The notes under the pieces: model-generated
Told to the model about the DNA's origin: nothing
Databases searched by the model: none
The model's input: the letters and a program-made list of their open reading frames with translations, nothing else
Position numbers and translations under genes: made by a program
Source of the DNA: QHXW01 sp035297145
Lineage (GTDB): Bacteria; Acidobacteriota; Terriglobia; Bryobacterales; Bryobacteraceae
Direction: 5' to 3'
DNA: 64,000 nucleotides
NCBI GenBank assembly: GCA_035297145.1
Contig: DATGZN010000041.1
Span: forward strand, 35,533-99,532
Part shown: piece by piece, positions 50,871-59,363 of the stretch
Layout of the letters: each line of letters starts with the position of its first letter
Position numbering within the stretch: position 1 is the stretch's first letter

Positions 50871-51224
50871 ATTCCAACCGTATACCTCGCAATCACTCTG
50901 GTGTTTGCCGTGATGGTTCTGTTCTCGGGCATCGGCAAAATCCGGCGTGACCCACGTCAGGTTAAAGTGGTCCACGAAACTGTCGGTGTGCCATTGGAAT
51001 ATTTCCCGGCGTTGGCTGGGTGCGAGTTTGCTGGCGCGGTTGGACTGGTGGTTGGAATCTGGTGGCCCCCAACAGGGATCATGGCGGGAACGGGCCTGGT
51101 GCTCTATTTCATCGGGGCCGTCGTTGCCCATCTCCGTGTCGGCGATGTCAAAGGGATCGGGCCTGCTGCATTTATGCTGGTGCTTGCCGCCGGAGTGCTG
51201 GCGGTTCGTGTAGTTACGATGTGA
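50871..51224 (+). CDS. DoxX-like four-helix membrane protein, possible ATT start
   Basis: About 117 residues in four helices: VYLAITLVFAVMVLFSGIGK, FAGAVGLVVGIWWPP, GLVLYFIGAVVAHLRVGDVK, AAFMLVLAAGVLAVRVV. This is the DoxX/DoxX-like family of quinone- or redox-associated membrane proteins. A strong AGGAGG (50857-50862) lies 8 bases before ATT 50871, where the family usually starts (xPTVYLAI). The only standard start is TTG 50841, which has no ribosome-binding site. So either ATT is used or the start codon is mutated. Confidence 0.75.
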   Translation: MPTVYLAITLVFAVMVLFSGIGKIRRDPRQVKVVHETVGVPLEYFPALAGCEFAGAVGLVVGIWWPPTGIMAGTGLVLYFIGAVVAHLRVGDVKGIGPAAFMLVLAAGVLAVRVVTM

Positions 51225-51295
51225 ATTGCGAATCGATACTGGCGACAGAAGGTGGGGAGGAAGAGGTTGGGTGATGCTTCTGCATACGCCGATAT

Positions 51296-52099
51296 TCATA
51301 CGCTCACTTCAACTTCATTGCTGCGAGTAACTCGTCCCGTGCCGTCTCGAATACAGACCACAAACGACTTGCGCACCAATGTGGTGATGGCTCTGTTTGA
51401 AGCTTTGAAATAGACATATCCAACGTGAGGAACGCCATATTCTACAAACGGATCTTCATCAAGCAAGGTATCAGCATGATGCCGGGCCGCTTCTTTGTTC
51501 GGCCATCTCTCCGGACTGGCTATCTTGGGATACTTTTCAGAATGCCCATTAGCTTGAAGTTCAATCCACAGGTGTTCGACTATGGCGGCCTGTCGATGCT
51601 TGTTTTCGAGCCTCAATCGCACTTTGAATAACGTATCCTTGTCATCTGCCGCGAGGAACCCTAGTGCCGCACTGAAGTCAGCTAGGCGCTCTTCAGCGTT
51701 CGACTCCATTACGGAGTGACCCATGATGTTCGGTTCGATCAGTGGCACCTCAAGCTGCTGCGCCGTGACGGAGAGCCTGTCTTGCAGTTGCGCTATTTGC
51801 GCCTGGAGTTCATTGCACTCGGCGGTATGGCGCTGAATCGCCTCTCTATAGATCTTCCATGGAGCACGGGCGGCGTGAGGTATGACATACAGGAACAATA
51901 TGAGGATAGTCGGTAACGCGGGTGCTAAAATGCGCAGGAAAGTTTGTCCCGAGGGTACAAGCTGAAAATGATCCAGCAGGAGAGCGCCAATAGTAGCGAC
52001 GAAGAGAGCGATGATCGCCCATTCAAATCGCGGACGGATGTCCTTCCAGAACTGAGACAGCACGAGACGGCAATACTCGGAAAACCGCTGGCCTTGCAT
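51296..52099 (-). CDS. membrane protein with coiled coil
   Basis: 267 residues from ATG 52099. Two membrane helices (FEWAIIALFVATIGALLLD and LAPALPTILILFLYVIP), then a coiled coil (AIQRHTAECNELQAQIAQLQ) and a beta-rich cytoplasmic or periplasmic domain (LFKVRLRLENKHRQAAIVEH). The plan resembles the gene at 53.0 kb (helix plus domain discussing similar strands). Function unknown. Confidence 0.65.
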   Translation of the reverse strand: MQGQRFSEYCRLVLSQFWKDIRPRFEWAIIALFVATIGALLLDHFQLVPSGQTFLRILAPALPTILILFLYVIPHAARAPWKIYREAIQRHTAECNELQAQIAQLQDRLSVTAQQLEVPLIEPNIMGHSVMESNAEERLADFSAALGFLAADDKDTLFKVRLRLENKHRQAAIVEHLWIELQANGHSEKYPKIASPERWPNKEAARHHADTLLDEDPFVEYGVPHVGYVYFKASNRAITTLVRKSFVVCIRDGTGRVTRSNEVEVSV

Positions 52100-52272
52100 G
52101 TCGCCATTGTCCCACGTACCGCAACCGTATCCGCTTCTCAACAGGCGTAATGAGATCCTCGCAGCTCAACGCCTGCTTGGAAAAATCCGTGGACTTGGCC
52201 ATGCCAGGAGTTCTAGCATATTCGCTTTTGTTCACCTCGCCCTCTCTGGCACGGATCACATTTTGTCGTTGT

Positions 52273-52295
52273 TTGTGATAATCACTTGTGATAAT
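52273..52295. promoter_or_regulatory. repeat/palindrome operator candidate
   Basis: TTGTGATAAT occurs twice (52273-52282 and 52286-52295), and GTGATAATCAC (52275-52285) is a perfect 11-bp palindrome. It sits directly before the ATG of the winged-helix gene, so autoregulation is plausible; the second copy also contains a GATAAT -10-like hexamer. Confidence 0.5.
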
Positions 52296-52730
52296 ATGGT
52301 TTTGGCCATGGCGTTTGATTATGATTCGTGGATTAAACAAGCGAAAGATCGGCTTGCGCTCCTGTACCAGCAACGGGAGGCCATCTCGGAAGAGATTTCT
52401 AGCCTTGAGCGTGGAATCGAGGGATTCGGACCGCTGGCGAAGACCGCTTGGCTGGGTCCAGATGCCGGTATCACGGAATCCGTTAGACAGGTTCTCAGCA
52501 GTGATCCTCACCGTCTATATACGCCCGTTCAGATTCGAAATAGCCTCAACCTTAAAGGAGTTCGGCTTACCCAAAAGAATGCACTAGCGACGATTCACCA
52601 AGTCCTGTCTAGACTGGTGGCTAAGGGAGTAGTGACGGTTCAGATTGAGAGAGGCAAAAACTACTACCGCTGGATCGGAATCAATGGACAGGATGACGTG
52701 ATGAAACAATCCAAGCGGAAAAAGGAATGA
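52296..52730 (+). CDS. winged-helix DNA-binding protein
   Basis: 144 residues from ATG 52296 (or ATG 52308). N-terminal coiled coil (DRLALLYQQREAISEEISSL), then a winged helix (ESVRQVLSSDPHRLYTPVQI, NALATIHQVLSRLVAKGVV, GKNYYRWIG). Ends basic. Likely a transcription regulator acting on its own operator just upstream. Divergent from the coiled-coil membrane protein. Confidence 0.7.
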   Translation: MVLAMAFDYDSWIKQAKDRLALLYQQREAISEEISSLERGIEGFGPLAKTAWLGPDAGITESVRQVLSSDPHRLYTPVQIRNSLNLKGVRLTQKNALATIHQVLSRLVAKGVVTVQIERGKNYYRWIGINGQDDVMKQSKRKKE

Positions 52731-52814
52731 AGTTGTGCTCGGTACCTCAATTAGACTAAGCGCATGTTTCGATGAGTGTTATGAGCGGAAGAACTGCATC
52801 GACGGGGTAACGAG

Positions 52815-52943
52815 ATGAAACACCGTGCTCCGCACTCCGGTGACATCTTCCACCAAGTCAAGTACTACGCGGTCGAAATCGCCGCAACTGTTGTTTTCCT
52901 GGCATGGTTGGCCAAGGCTGTATGGCATGAGCTAATGCGGTAG
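52815..52943 (+). CDS. 42-residue single-pass membrane protein
   Basis: ATG 52815 to TAG 52943. His-rich start (MKHRAPHSGDIFHQVKYY) then one helix (VEIAATVVFLAWLAKAVWHE). Small proteins of this plan are frequent in bacteria and in mobile elements. Ribosome-binding site weak (GGGGTAACGAG). Confidence 0.5.
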   Translation: MKHRAPHSGDIFHQVKYYAVEIAATVVFLAWLAKAVWHELMR

Positions 52944-53011
52944 TAGAGTTCGCTCGCTATCGCGGCTGTTCAATTGTCGTAGCTGAGAACGTAAAGAAGG
53001 ATTCCCGCATT

Positions 53012-53689
53012 ATGTGGTTATGGCTAAACCGTAACGCACCAGCAGTGCAGGCGTTATCCGCTCTACTCGTGCTCTTGGTGACGGTGGTTCTGTGCTATCT
53101 GACTTGGCGCTACGTTCAGTTGACAAAGAAAATCTCAGAAACCTCTTTGAGGCACTTGTCAGCGAGCATTCAGCCGATAGTATTGCTAGAGATTTTCGAG
53201 TACGCTCTCATTACTGGAAACCACCCTTTAATAGTAACCGGGAAAGTTGGCGTGAAAAATCTCGGCTCCGCTCCTTTGAAAATTCGTTCTCTAAGCGTGT
53301 TGGTCCGGTTCAAATCCGCTAGTGAGTACAAACAGATGCCATATCCCGTCAAACGTGTAGACGGCTTGGTATTAGGCGGCTTGGTATTAGTCCCCGATCA
53401 GGAGAACATCCAAGAGTTCATAGCGGAAACTGACATAGACTCCAAGGATCGCGGTGAAACTACTTTAGCCCTCGGCATGGACTGTACTGATTTGGCAGGC
53501 GTGAGCGAACACTCATTTTTCTTCGATCCGAATATAGGCTTGAGGCATTTCTTTGGATTTCGGAAACCCGCTTCGTGGCGAGCACGAGCATGGAAGCGAG
53601 TCCGAAAAATTGCGGCGATGCTAAAGAGGTGGGGAGATGTTGATGACGCAATGCGGAGCTTCCCAGAGGACTTTCCGCCTGCTCCGTGA
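53012..53689 (+). CDS. single-pass membrane protein with soluble domain
   Basis: 225 residues. One helix (ALSALLVLLVTVVLCYLTW) followed by a soluble, mostly strand-forming domain (IVTGKVGVKNLGSAPLKIRS, NIQEFIAETDIDSKD). Such helix-plus-beta proteins are often envelope-associated cargo of mobile elements; no family recognised. Confidence 0.6.
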   Translation: MWLWLNRNAPAVQALSALLVLLVTVVLCYLTWRYVQLTKKISETSLRHLSASIQPIVLLEIFEYALITGNHPLIVTGKVGVKNLGSAPLKIRSLSVLVRFKSASEYKQMPYPVKRVDGLVLGGLVLVPDQENIQEFIAETDIDSKDRGETTLALGMDCTDLAGVSEHSFFFDPNIGLRHFFGFRKPASWRARAWKRVRKIAAMLKRWGDVDDAMRSFPEDFPPAP

Positions 53690-53711
53690 GGCTGTTCAGC
53701 ATCGTTGGCAC

Positions 53712-53933
53712 CTACACATCCTGAAACAGCCCCGCCATCGAAGTGTCCAAGGCGCGGGCAATCCGAATCAAATTTTTCAATGACGGATTCCTCCGTGCCG
53801 TCTCAATGCCACCCAAATACGTCCGGTGAATGCCAGCTTCTTCCGCCAGCCACTCCTGGGACCAGCCCTTGGCATGGCGCAACTCTCGAATCCGCACCGC
53901 CAATCGCCGGATGATTCTTTGCTCGAAAGTCAA
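53712..53933 (-). CDS. XRE-family HTH regulator
   Basis: 73 residues, all HTH: LAVRIRELRHAKGWSQEWLA, EEAGIHRTYLGGIETARRNP, NLIRIARALDTSMAGLF. Typical of stand-alone Cro/C1-type repressors, including restriction-modification controllers. It is divergent from the TPR-like gene. Likely regulator of element genes. Confidence 0.88.
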   Translation of the reverse strand: MTFEQRIIRRLAVRIRELRHAKGWSQEWLAEEAGIHRTYLGGIETARRNPSLKNLIRIARALDTSMAGLFQDV

Positions 53934-54097
53934 GGCTTATCATGCGAGGCTGTAGACTATTGGTCCACAGAATATGAGTAACAACGTTATCTTCCGTCAG
54001 CATTGCTCCCGGAACGCCCCTGCCGCACAATTTAGAGTGAGGCCTTGCTTTCCCCCTCACGCCGTGACACCATCAAGCCACAAAGGAGCGCCATTTC

Positions 54098-55654
54098 ATG
54101 AAGCGTGTGTTCGCCTGCGTCTGTCTCTTGCTGGCAATCTCGTCGATCGACCTCAAGGCACAGGAACCGCTCACCAACGACACCATCGTCAAGCTGGTCA
54201 AAGCCGGAATCTCTGATGACACCATCGTTGGCATGGTGTATCAGCAGGTGGGCAAATATGCTCTGTCGGCTGATGACGTAGCCGCACTGAAGACTGCTGG
54301 CGTTTCCGAAAGGATCATCGCCGCGATGGTTGTCAAGGGCGGACCTAGTGCGGCCAACAAAACCTCCGGCCAACCGTCCGAGCCGCATTGGAAGGACCGT
54401 GCCGAGTACGATCTCGTGCAGGCGATCATGAAAGAGCAGAATCCGAGCACGAAACTCGAACTGCTGAATAACTGGAAACGGAGATATCCCACCAGCGAGT
54501 TCGTCCAGATGCGCAACACCCTTTTCATACAGACCTACAATCAGATGCGCCAGCCGGATAAGGTGATTGTTGCAGGAAACGAAGCCCTGCAAGCCAACCC
54601 GCAGGACTTCCTCGCGATGTATCTGATGGCATTGAATGTGCAGTTGCTTCCCAAGCCGACCGCCGAAGAATTGGCTGCGGGTGAGAAAGCCGGGGATGGC
54701 ATCCTGGCCAACGAATATACAGTCTTCGATCCGAGCAAGAAACCCTCAACAACCACCGATACCGCTTGGGCCGAATCCAAAACCCAAGCCGAGGTGTTGG
54801 CGCACACTACGTTGGGATGGATTGCGCTTCAAAAAAACGACGACGCCACCGCTGAAAAGGAACTGACGAAGGCTCTAACGTTGGGTCCGAATTCAAGGAC
54901 GGCCAGCGGCTGGCCCGTGGACAGCGCCCAGATTTCCTCGTGGCTGGGAACGGCGATCGCCCAGGAAGCCATTCAACAGAAGAAGCCGGAGATGTATCCT
55001 CAGGCTCTGTTCCAGTTCGCACGTGCGGCATCCCTCGATCCGGCTCAAGGAGGATTGCCTCCGGCAGCGCAAAAGGGGTTTGATACGTATTTCGTCGATG
55101 CCTACACCCGGTTCCACGGTCAGGATGCGCAAGGTATAGAGCAGCTTCGGGAGCTGGCGAAAGCCCAACCATTCCCGCCTGCCGGTTTCACAATCAGCGA
55201 TCGCAACCAACCCGTGCAATCAGCCGCCGGTTTCTCGTTCAAAGTCCTCCAATCGGAATCCGTTCCCTATGTCGTGCAGACCGGCGGTGGCATATCGACC
55301 AACTGCCAAATCTCTGGTTCAACGAATACCAATTTCTCCGCGACCACGATGGGGAACTCGACCTTCGGGAACGCCACCATTAATCCGAATCTGCGGATGA
55401 ACTGCTCGTCTACCGACAACACCGTCAGATGGACCCACGTGCTCAACGCCATGCTCGTCGAGGCTTCAGATGGCAATGCCTACATCATCGCTTGTGATCG
55501 GGCATGGAGGTGGTCCAAGTGCAGCACTTTGCGACCCGGTGATGTGTTCCCCGCTCGGCAGACTGACAAGGGATTCGTAGTCCAGTTCCTCAACGCGAAG
55601 AGTGAGGAGAAGGAAGCTACATACAGTGTGTTGCAGGCGAAGTCCTTGCGGTAG
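54098..55654 (+). CDS. secreted TPR-like protein
   Basis: 518 residues; AAAGGAG 9 bases upstream of ATG 54098. Signal peptide (ACVCLLLAISSIDLKAQ). An N-terminal repeat pair (NDTIVKLVKAGISDDTIVGM and ADDVAALKTAGVSERIIAAM) precedes TPR-like helices (EALQANPQDFLAMYLMALN, EVLAHTTLGWIALQKNDDAT). The C-terminal ~140 residues are strand-rich with several Cys. Common type in Acidobacteria; function unknown. Probably co-transcribed with the protease 15 bp downstream. Confidence 0.75.
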   Translation: MKRVFACVCLLLAISSIDLKAQEPLTNDTIVKLVKAGISDDTIVGMVYQQVGKYALSADDVAALKTAGVSERIIAAMVVKGGPSAANKTSGQPSEPHWKDRAEYDLVQAIMKEQNPSTKLELLNNWKRRYPTSEFVQMRNTLFIQTYNQMRQPDKVIVAGNEALQANPQDFLAMYLMALNVQLLPKPTAEELAAGEKAGDGILANEYTVFDPSKKPSTTTDTAWAESKTQAEVLAHTTLGWIALQKNDDATAEKELTKALTLGPNSRTASGWPVDSAQISSWLGTAIAQEAIQQKKPEMYPQALFQFARAASLDPAQGGLPPAAQKGFDTYFVDAYTRFHGQDAQGIEQLRELAKAQPFPPAGFTISDRNQPVQSAAGFSFKVLQSESVPYVVQTGGGISTNCQISGSTNTNFSATTMGNSTFGNATINPNLRMNCSSTDNTVRWTHVLNAMLVEASDGNAYIIACDRAWRWSKCSTLRPGDVFPARQTDKGFVVQFLNAKSEEKEATYSVLQAKSLR

Positions 55655-55669
55655 GTAGCTGAACTGGTC

Positions 55670-56803
55670 ATGCCCACAAAAGACGCCAAAAACACCGCCA
55701 GGACGCGGCAGCACAGTCTGGCCCTGCAATCAGTGCTGGTAGCTGTCGTTGCATTCGGCTACTTTCCAACGATCGTACTCGCACAGGCACGAGTGGATGG
55801 TGTGGCTATCGGCAAACAAATTGCGCCGACGTTAGTTCTGATAAAAGGCCAAGCCACCAACGGGAGCGCAGAAGGAAGCGGCTTCATCATCTCTTCCGAT
55901 GGCAAGATCGTTACGTGCCTCCACGTCGTTGAAGGCCTTACTAAAGGTGCAGTTCGCCTCCCCAGCGGCGAAATCTTTGACGAATTCACAGTTCGAGCCT
56001 TTGACAAACGAAAAGATCTCGCGATAATTCAAATTCCGGGGGCAGATTTGCCGAAGGCTGAATTAGCCAACTCAGATGAGATTCAGCCTGGTGAGCCAGT
56101 CTACCTGTTCGGAAATCCACTGGAATTCCAAGGAACTGTCACCGCTGGAGTGGTCAGTGCGGTTCGTCTTCTGCCGGAAGGCTACAAAGTTATACAAACT
56201 GATGCAGCGGCGAACCCCGGCAATAGTGGCGGACCATTGGTCAACTCGCAAGGCAAGGTCATCGGGGTCCTGAGTTTCAAGCGTAGACAAGCAGAGAATC
56301 TAAACTTTGCCGTCCCGATCAACTACATCCGAGGAATGATGGAAACTTTGCAGAGTCCGATAACGTTGATCGAGTTGCGAACTAGGCTCGCGAACGTCAG
56401 TGATGTTTTCAAATCGGACTCACTAGCTGTTACCTGGAAGTCCATCACGACTGGGCGAATTATGAATCTTCGTTGGGACGGCGACACACTATACGTAGAA
56501 CCAATCCTGTCTGATTTCGAGCGTCAACAAGGAGTCTATGAGATTGGCGAGCTTCACAAGCAGGGAACTGAATATGTCGGATACAGGCGGCTGACGTTTT
56601 CCTGTCAGTACCGAACCGGCACAGAGATACGCACACGAGTCTGCAACAAGGAGTTTTCGATCAAAATCAATTCCGTCAAGCCCAACCGTATCGATGGCCA
56701 GATCATGAGTCCTCCTGACGATGCGCTGTTCGACTGCGAATATTGTGCATATGCGCCGCTAGGGGGGAGTTGGAAACCGTTTTCGTGGATTCCGGCGGAG
56801 TAA
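55670..56803 (+). CDS. DegP-like S1C serine protease without PDZ
   Basis: 377 residues. Signal peptide (SVLVAVVAFGYFPTIVLAQ). Trypsin-like triad: His in IVTCLHVVEG, Asp in DKRKDLAIIQI, Ser in GNSGGPLVN. After the protease domain (to about residue 225) there are about 150 residues of a different, strand-rich domain (LRWDGDTLYVEPILSD) in place of PDZ. Periplasmic protease or protease-like sensor. Paired with the TPR-like gene. Confidence 0.88.
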   Translation: MPTKDAKNTARTRQHSLALQSVLVAVVAFGYFPTIVLAQARVDGVAIGKQIAPTLVLIKGQATNGSAEGSGFIISSDGKIVTCLHVVEGLTKGAVRLPSGEIFDEFTVRAFDKRKDLAIIQIPGADLPKAELANSDEIQPGEPVYLFGNPLEFQGTVTAGVVSAVRLLPEGYKVIQTDAAANPGNSGGPLVNSQGKVIGVLSFKRRQAENLNFAVPINYIRGMMETLQSPITLIELRTRLANVSDVFKSDSLAVTWKSITTGRIMNLRWDGDTLYVEPILSDFERQQGVYEIGELHKQGTEYVGYRRLTFSCQYRTGTEIRTRVCNKEFSIKINSVKPNRIDGQIMSPPDDALFDCEYCAYAPLGGSWKPFSWIPAE

Positions 56804-57021
56804 ACGATATTCCAGACAATGAATCCGAGACTGCATTCCGCGAAGAATCCGAAAAGGGTTCAGGGGTATGAAAGTGAACGCGATTCCCAGATGAAGCCAA
56901 ACTGGTTTTAGCGGAATACCCAAGGCTGTTGCCGTAACTGGTGATGCGCTCGGATTGCGAGGAGCAGGCTCGATTCCTGCCTGCATCGCGTAGCGTGAAG
57001 AGAGCGCTGATCCGCCCAGAC

Positions 57022-57198
57022 TTAGCTAGCAGCAGTATTCGCCGCAGCCAACCGGGTGTTAGCCGAAGTCCAAATCCCCGAAAGGCTCCCGCCCGAACTC
57101 ACAAACAGTGCAGCCGTCGCCAAGCAAACAAACGCCAGCAACAAGGTGTACTCGATCAGGTCTTGGCCTTGGTCATCAGTAATGAATTGTCGCAACAT
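57022..57198 (-). CDS. Flp-type (class IVb) pilin
   Basis: 58 residues from ATG 57198. Prepilin site and helix: TDDQGQDLIEYTLLLAFVCL. The pilin core is followed by SGGSLSGIWTSANTRLAAAN. G/QDLIEY is the cleavage-site neighbourhood of Flp pilins, where Glu5 is conserved. Nearly a duplicate of the next gene. No Tad secretion genes are in the window. Confidence 0.85.
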   Translation of the reverse strand: MLRQFITDDQGQDLIEYTLLLAFVCLATAALFVSSGGSLSGIWTSANTRLAAANTAAS

Positions 57199-57243
57199 GG
57201 CTGCGGTTCCATTCACTATTCCTGTGCGTAGTCCGCTCACGAC

Positions 57244-57426
57244 CTAGCTAGCCGCAGTATTGGCATTCGCCAGATCAGTGTTGGCCGACGTCCAAATCCC
57301 GCCCACACTGCCCCCGGCACTGATAAACAACGCAGCCGACGCTAGACACACGAAAGCCAACAGCAGCGTGTATTCGATCAAATCCTGACCTTGTTCGTCC
57401 CGAAAGAAGTTCGTGAGTGTGTTCAT
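57244..57426 (-). CDS. Flp-type (class IVb) pilin, tandem copy
   Basis: 60 residues from ATG 57426: FFRDEQGQDLIEYTLLLAFV then AGGSVGGIWTSANTDLANAN. Same plan as the downstream copy, 45 bp away, and alike over the whole helix. Tandem Flp pilins usually serve Tad pili for adhesion, with TadV/CpaA processing; here they may use the chromosome's prepilin peptidase at 29.5 kb. Confidence 0.87.
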   Translation of the reverse strand: MNTLTNFFRDEQGQDLIEYTLLLAFVCLASAALFISAGGSVGGIWTSANTDLANANTAAS

Positions 57427-57631
57427 TGCTATCCAACCTCCGATTACAAAAGTAATCGAACTGCATGTTCCTTTGCTAGTCCACAAAGGTTCGCGGCGGA
57501 GGTACGGCGAAAGTTAGGTGTCTCAATTGACGGCTTGGGTTTCATTTACTTGCAGATAGCCGCTAAGCCATCGATCCGGGAAAATTAACAAGTATCGTCA
57601 GGGACGAATGTTACCGAAGTAGGGACGGTGC

Positions 57632-58414
57632 TTAGGCCGGAGGTGGCTCTGGTGGGGCGTCACCCTGCTCGCGCCCGAATCTTGCAAGATAAGATTCAGC
57701 CTCCCTTACCGCCTCCCTATGCTCCTCCAATTCCTCTTCCGCGAACTCCGTCACTGAGCACCGGTCTTGTTCGTCCTTGCTGAGGATCATTAGCTGCATG
57801 GGTTCGGCTACTCCGCCGGGATTGGTTCTGATGGCGTGCTCAAGGCTCCAGAGAGTTGCAAATATACCCTTAGCAACATTTGGTAAGGAATCCTTCCAAA
57901 ACACATGACGCAAGAACGCGAGGAAAGGATCTGCAAGCTGCTGACCGCTTCCGATGGCAATGAATGGCAAATCATCCGTCGCTTCCTCGGGAGCGCCACC
58001 GCAATCAAACTGATATAGCCGTAGTTGCTGATCTATTGGTGCTGCGATCACGGTGTGCGTGAGAGCCGAATGCCCCGCCTTTGTCGTTCCAAGAAGCTCA
58101 GCTACTTTATTGGCGTAATGGATTTCGACCAGTAAATATTCTCCGATGGCATTCCGTATGATGGTCATTGCCTCAAAAGACTGCTTGCTAGCCAATTGTC
58201 CGGAATTCCAGAGCTGCCGCATCACTCCGTTGATACGCTGCGCAAGGCCGACCGGCCCCGAAACACCTGCTATGATCGAATTCTCAATTGCCGCTAGTTT
58301 CTTAACTGGCTGCCGAACCGTAAAATGTCCGAGCGCTCCGCCGCCCAGAGTTGCCGCACCGTCGGCACCCATGACAATACCATCTGAACACTTAATTCCG
58401 ATGATGAGAGTCAT
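57632..58414 (-). CDS. proteasome-like Ntn hydrolase
   Basis: 260 residues. The start MTLIIGIKCSDGIVMGADGA matches proteasome beta/HslV subunits: Thr after Met would be the nucleophile, with Asp at position 17 of the mature numbering (ADGAA). A Lys in RQPVKKLAAI fits the catalytic Lys, and SGPVGLAQRINGVM matches the SGxxxDAQ helix. C-terminus is acidic and Pro-rich. No ATPase (HslU, Mpa) is adjacent. ATG directly follows the TAG of the upstream gene (58415-58417), so the two are tightly coupled. A protease with an unusual partner. Confidence 0.75.
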   Translation of the reverse strand: MTLIIGIKCSDGIVMGADGAATLGGGALGHFTVRQPVKKLAAIENSIIAGVSGPVGLAQRINGVMRQLWNSGQLASKQSFEAMTIIRNAIGEYLLVEIHYANKVAELLGTTKAGHSALTHTVIAAPIDQQLRLYQFDCGGAPEEATDDLPFIAIGSGQQLADPFLAFLRHVFWKDSLPNVAKGIFATLWSLEHAIRTNPGGVAEPMQLMILSKDEQDRCSVTEFAEEELEEHREAVREAESYLARFGREQGDAPPEPPPA

Positions 58415-58855
58415 CTAATCGTTGAACACGCTGTTAACGCGAAACTCTGGGTACTTTGCGTAGATGGCGCGTACCAGCCCGGAAAACGATTGCCGCTGCG
58501 CCCAGCCTACTATGCTTTCGAGGTACTCAAGCAGACGTGGCGTTGCTTCACGAGCCACTGCCATCGCCCGCTCCGAACCAGGTGGAGTTATTCGATACTC
58601 AGGGTACCCCGCGCTTTTTCGCTCAATGGCGACGAGGCCGTCAGCAGCCAAACGCTCAGCATCGGAGTATACGTCTTTGCAAAATGGCCCGTAGTTGTGC
58701 GGAACAAAATTGTAGAAGGGTATCGTGATCTCGTTCGGAAGTTCTTTGCCTAACAGGAAAAGAATCTTCTGAATCTGGACCGGGGAAAGCCCGCCGGTGC
58801 CTGCACGATCCACTGCCAGTAGCGCCCAGTCCTGCCGGTTCATGTTTTGTAGCAT
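58415..58855 (-). CDS. Panacea/SocA-like protein
   Basis: 146 residues from ATG 58855, with GGGAGG 7 bases upstream; longer frames toward 59209 overlap a plus-strand gene and are rejected. Features of the Panacea/SocA (DUF4065-like) group: SPVQIQKILFLLGKEL, FVPHNYGPFCKDVYSDAERL, AADGLVAIERK. SocA-type proteins act as proteolysis adaptors or antitoxins; here the partner is a proteasome-like hydrolase. Family call moderately sure. Confidence 0.6.
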   Translation of the reverse strand: MLQNMNRQDWALLAVDRAGTGGLSPVQIQKILFLLGKELPNEITIPFYNFVPHNYGPFCKDVYSDAERLAADGLVAIERKSAGYPEYRITPPGSERAMAVAREATPRLLEYLESIVGWAQRQSFSGLVRAIYAKYPEFRVNSVFND

Positions 58856-59030
58856 ATCACGCCCTCCCTTCGAGACTCCACCCCACTCGCCCTCTTCGAT
58901 GTAATAGCCACCCGGATGTGTCGGGGACTCAGACAGCATGGATCGGATATAATCCACGAGGGGACTGGAGATTTCCCAACCGTACCGTAAGGCATCTGCA
59001 AGTGCCGCCCCTGCACCACGGTTTATCGCG

Positions 59031-59363
59031 ATGGAGGCGAACAGATTGTCTTCCAAAGTCGAACAACTGCTAAAGAGGTGGGAGCAGGCATCCACGCTTC
59101 TGAAGGTCGAATTTTCATCGAAGTACATTTCAGTTTTCGGCGAGGGCATCATCAGAGCGGTCAAGCCCGACCAAATCCTTCTGGAGTGCAAAGGCTGCGG
59201 GTACTGCATCTTTCTAGCTGACGCTCAGTTCGAGCCACCGATCACGACTGATGGACTTCCTGAACGGCCCCGCCTGACTGAAACTGAAGTTGTGCTCAAC
59301 CAACTGCAAATCTCCGTGCCGGACAACCAACGGGTTCTACTTACGGAACTACAACGGGTATAG
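59031..59363 (+). CDS. 110-residue hypothetical protein with CxxC
   Basis: Divergent from the Panacea-like gene. Helical start (SKVEQLLKRWEQASTLLKVE), strand-rich middle (SKYISVFGEGIIRAVKPDQI) and a Cys pair in ECKGCGYCIFLAD. Looks like a genuine small soluble protein, perhaps metal-binding. Not recognised. Possibly part of the same module. Confidence 0.6.
   Translation: MEANRLSSKVEQLLKRWEQASTLLKVEFSSKYISVFGEGIIRAVKPDQILLECKGCGYCIFLADAQFEPPITTDGLPERPRLTETEVVLNQLQISVPDNQRVLLTELQRV

Noticed and set aside
52023..52204. Minus-strand frame beginning MAKSTDFSKQALSCEDLITP
   Set aside because: Its second half is an out-of-frame shadow of the coiled-coil membrane protein gene; no ribosome-binding site seen. 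Could be a short leader peptide but unsupported.
56940..56990. tRNA-like sequence with a T-arm (GCAGG-CTCGATT-CCTGC) and pairing ends GATGC/GCATC
   Set aside because: Only about 14 nt lie between the acceptor-like strand and the T-arm, so D-arm and anticodon arm are absent, and position 54 is C. At most a deleted tRNA relic.
58856..59209. N-terminal extension of the Panacea-like gene to 59209
   Set aside because: The extension overlaps a better plus-strand gene, and a strong ribosome-binding site supports ATG 58855.
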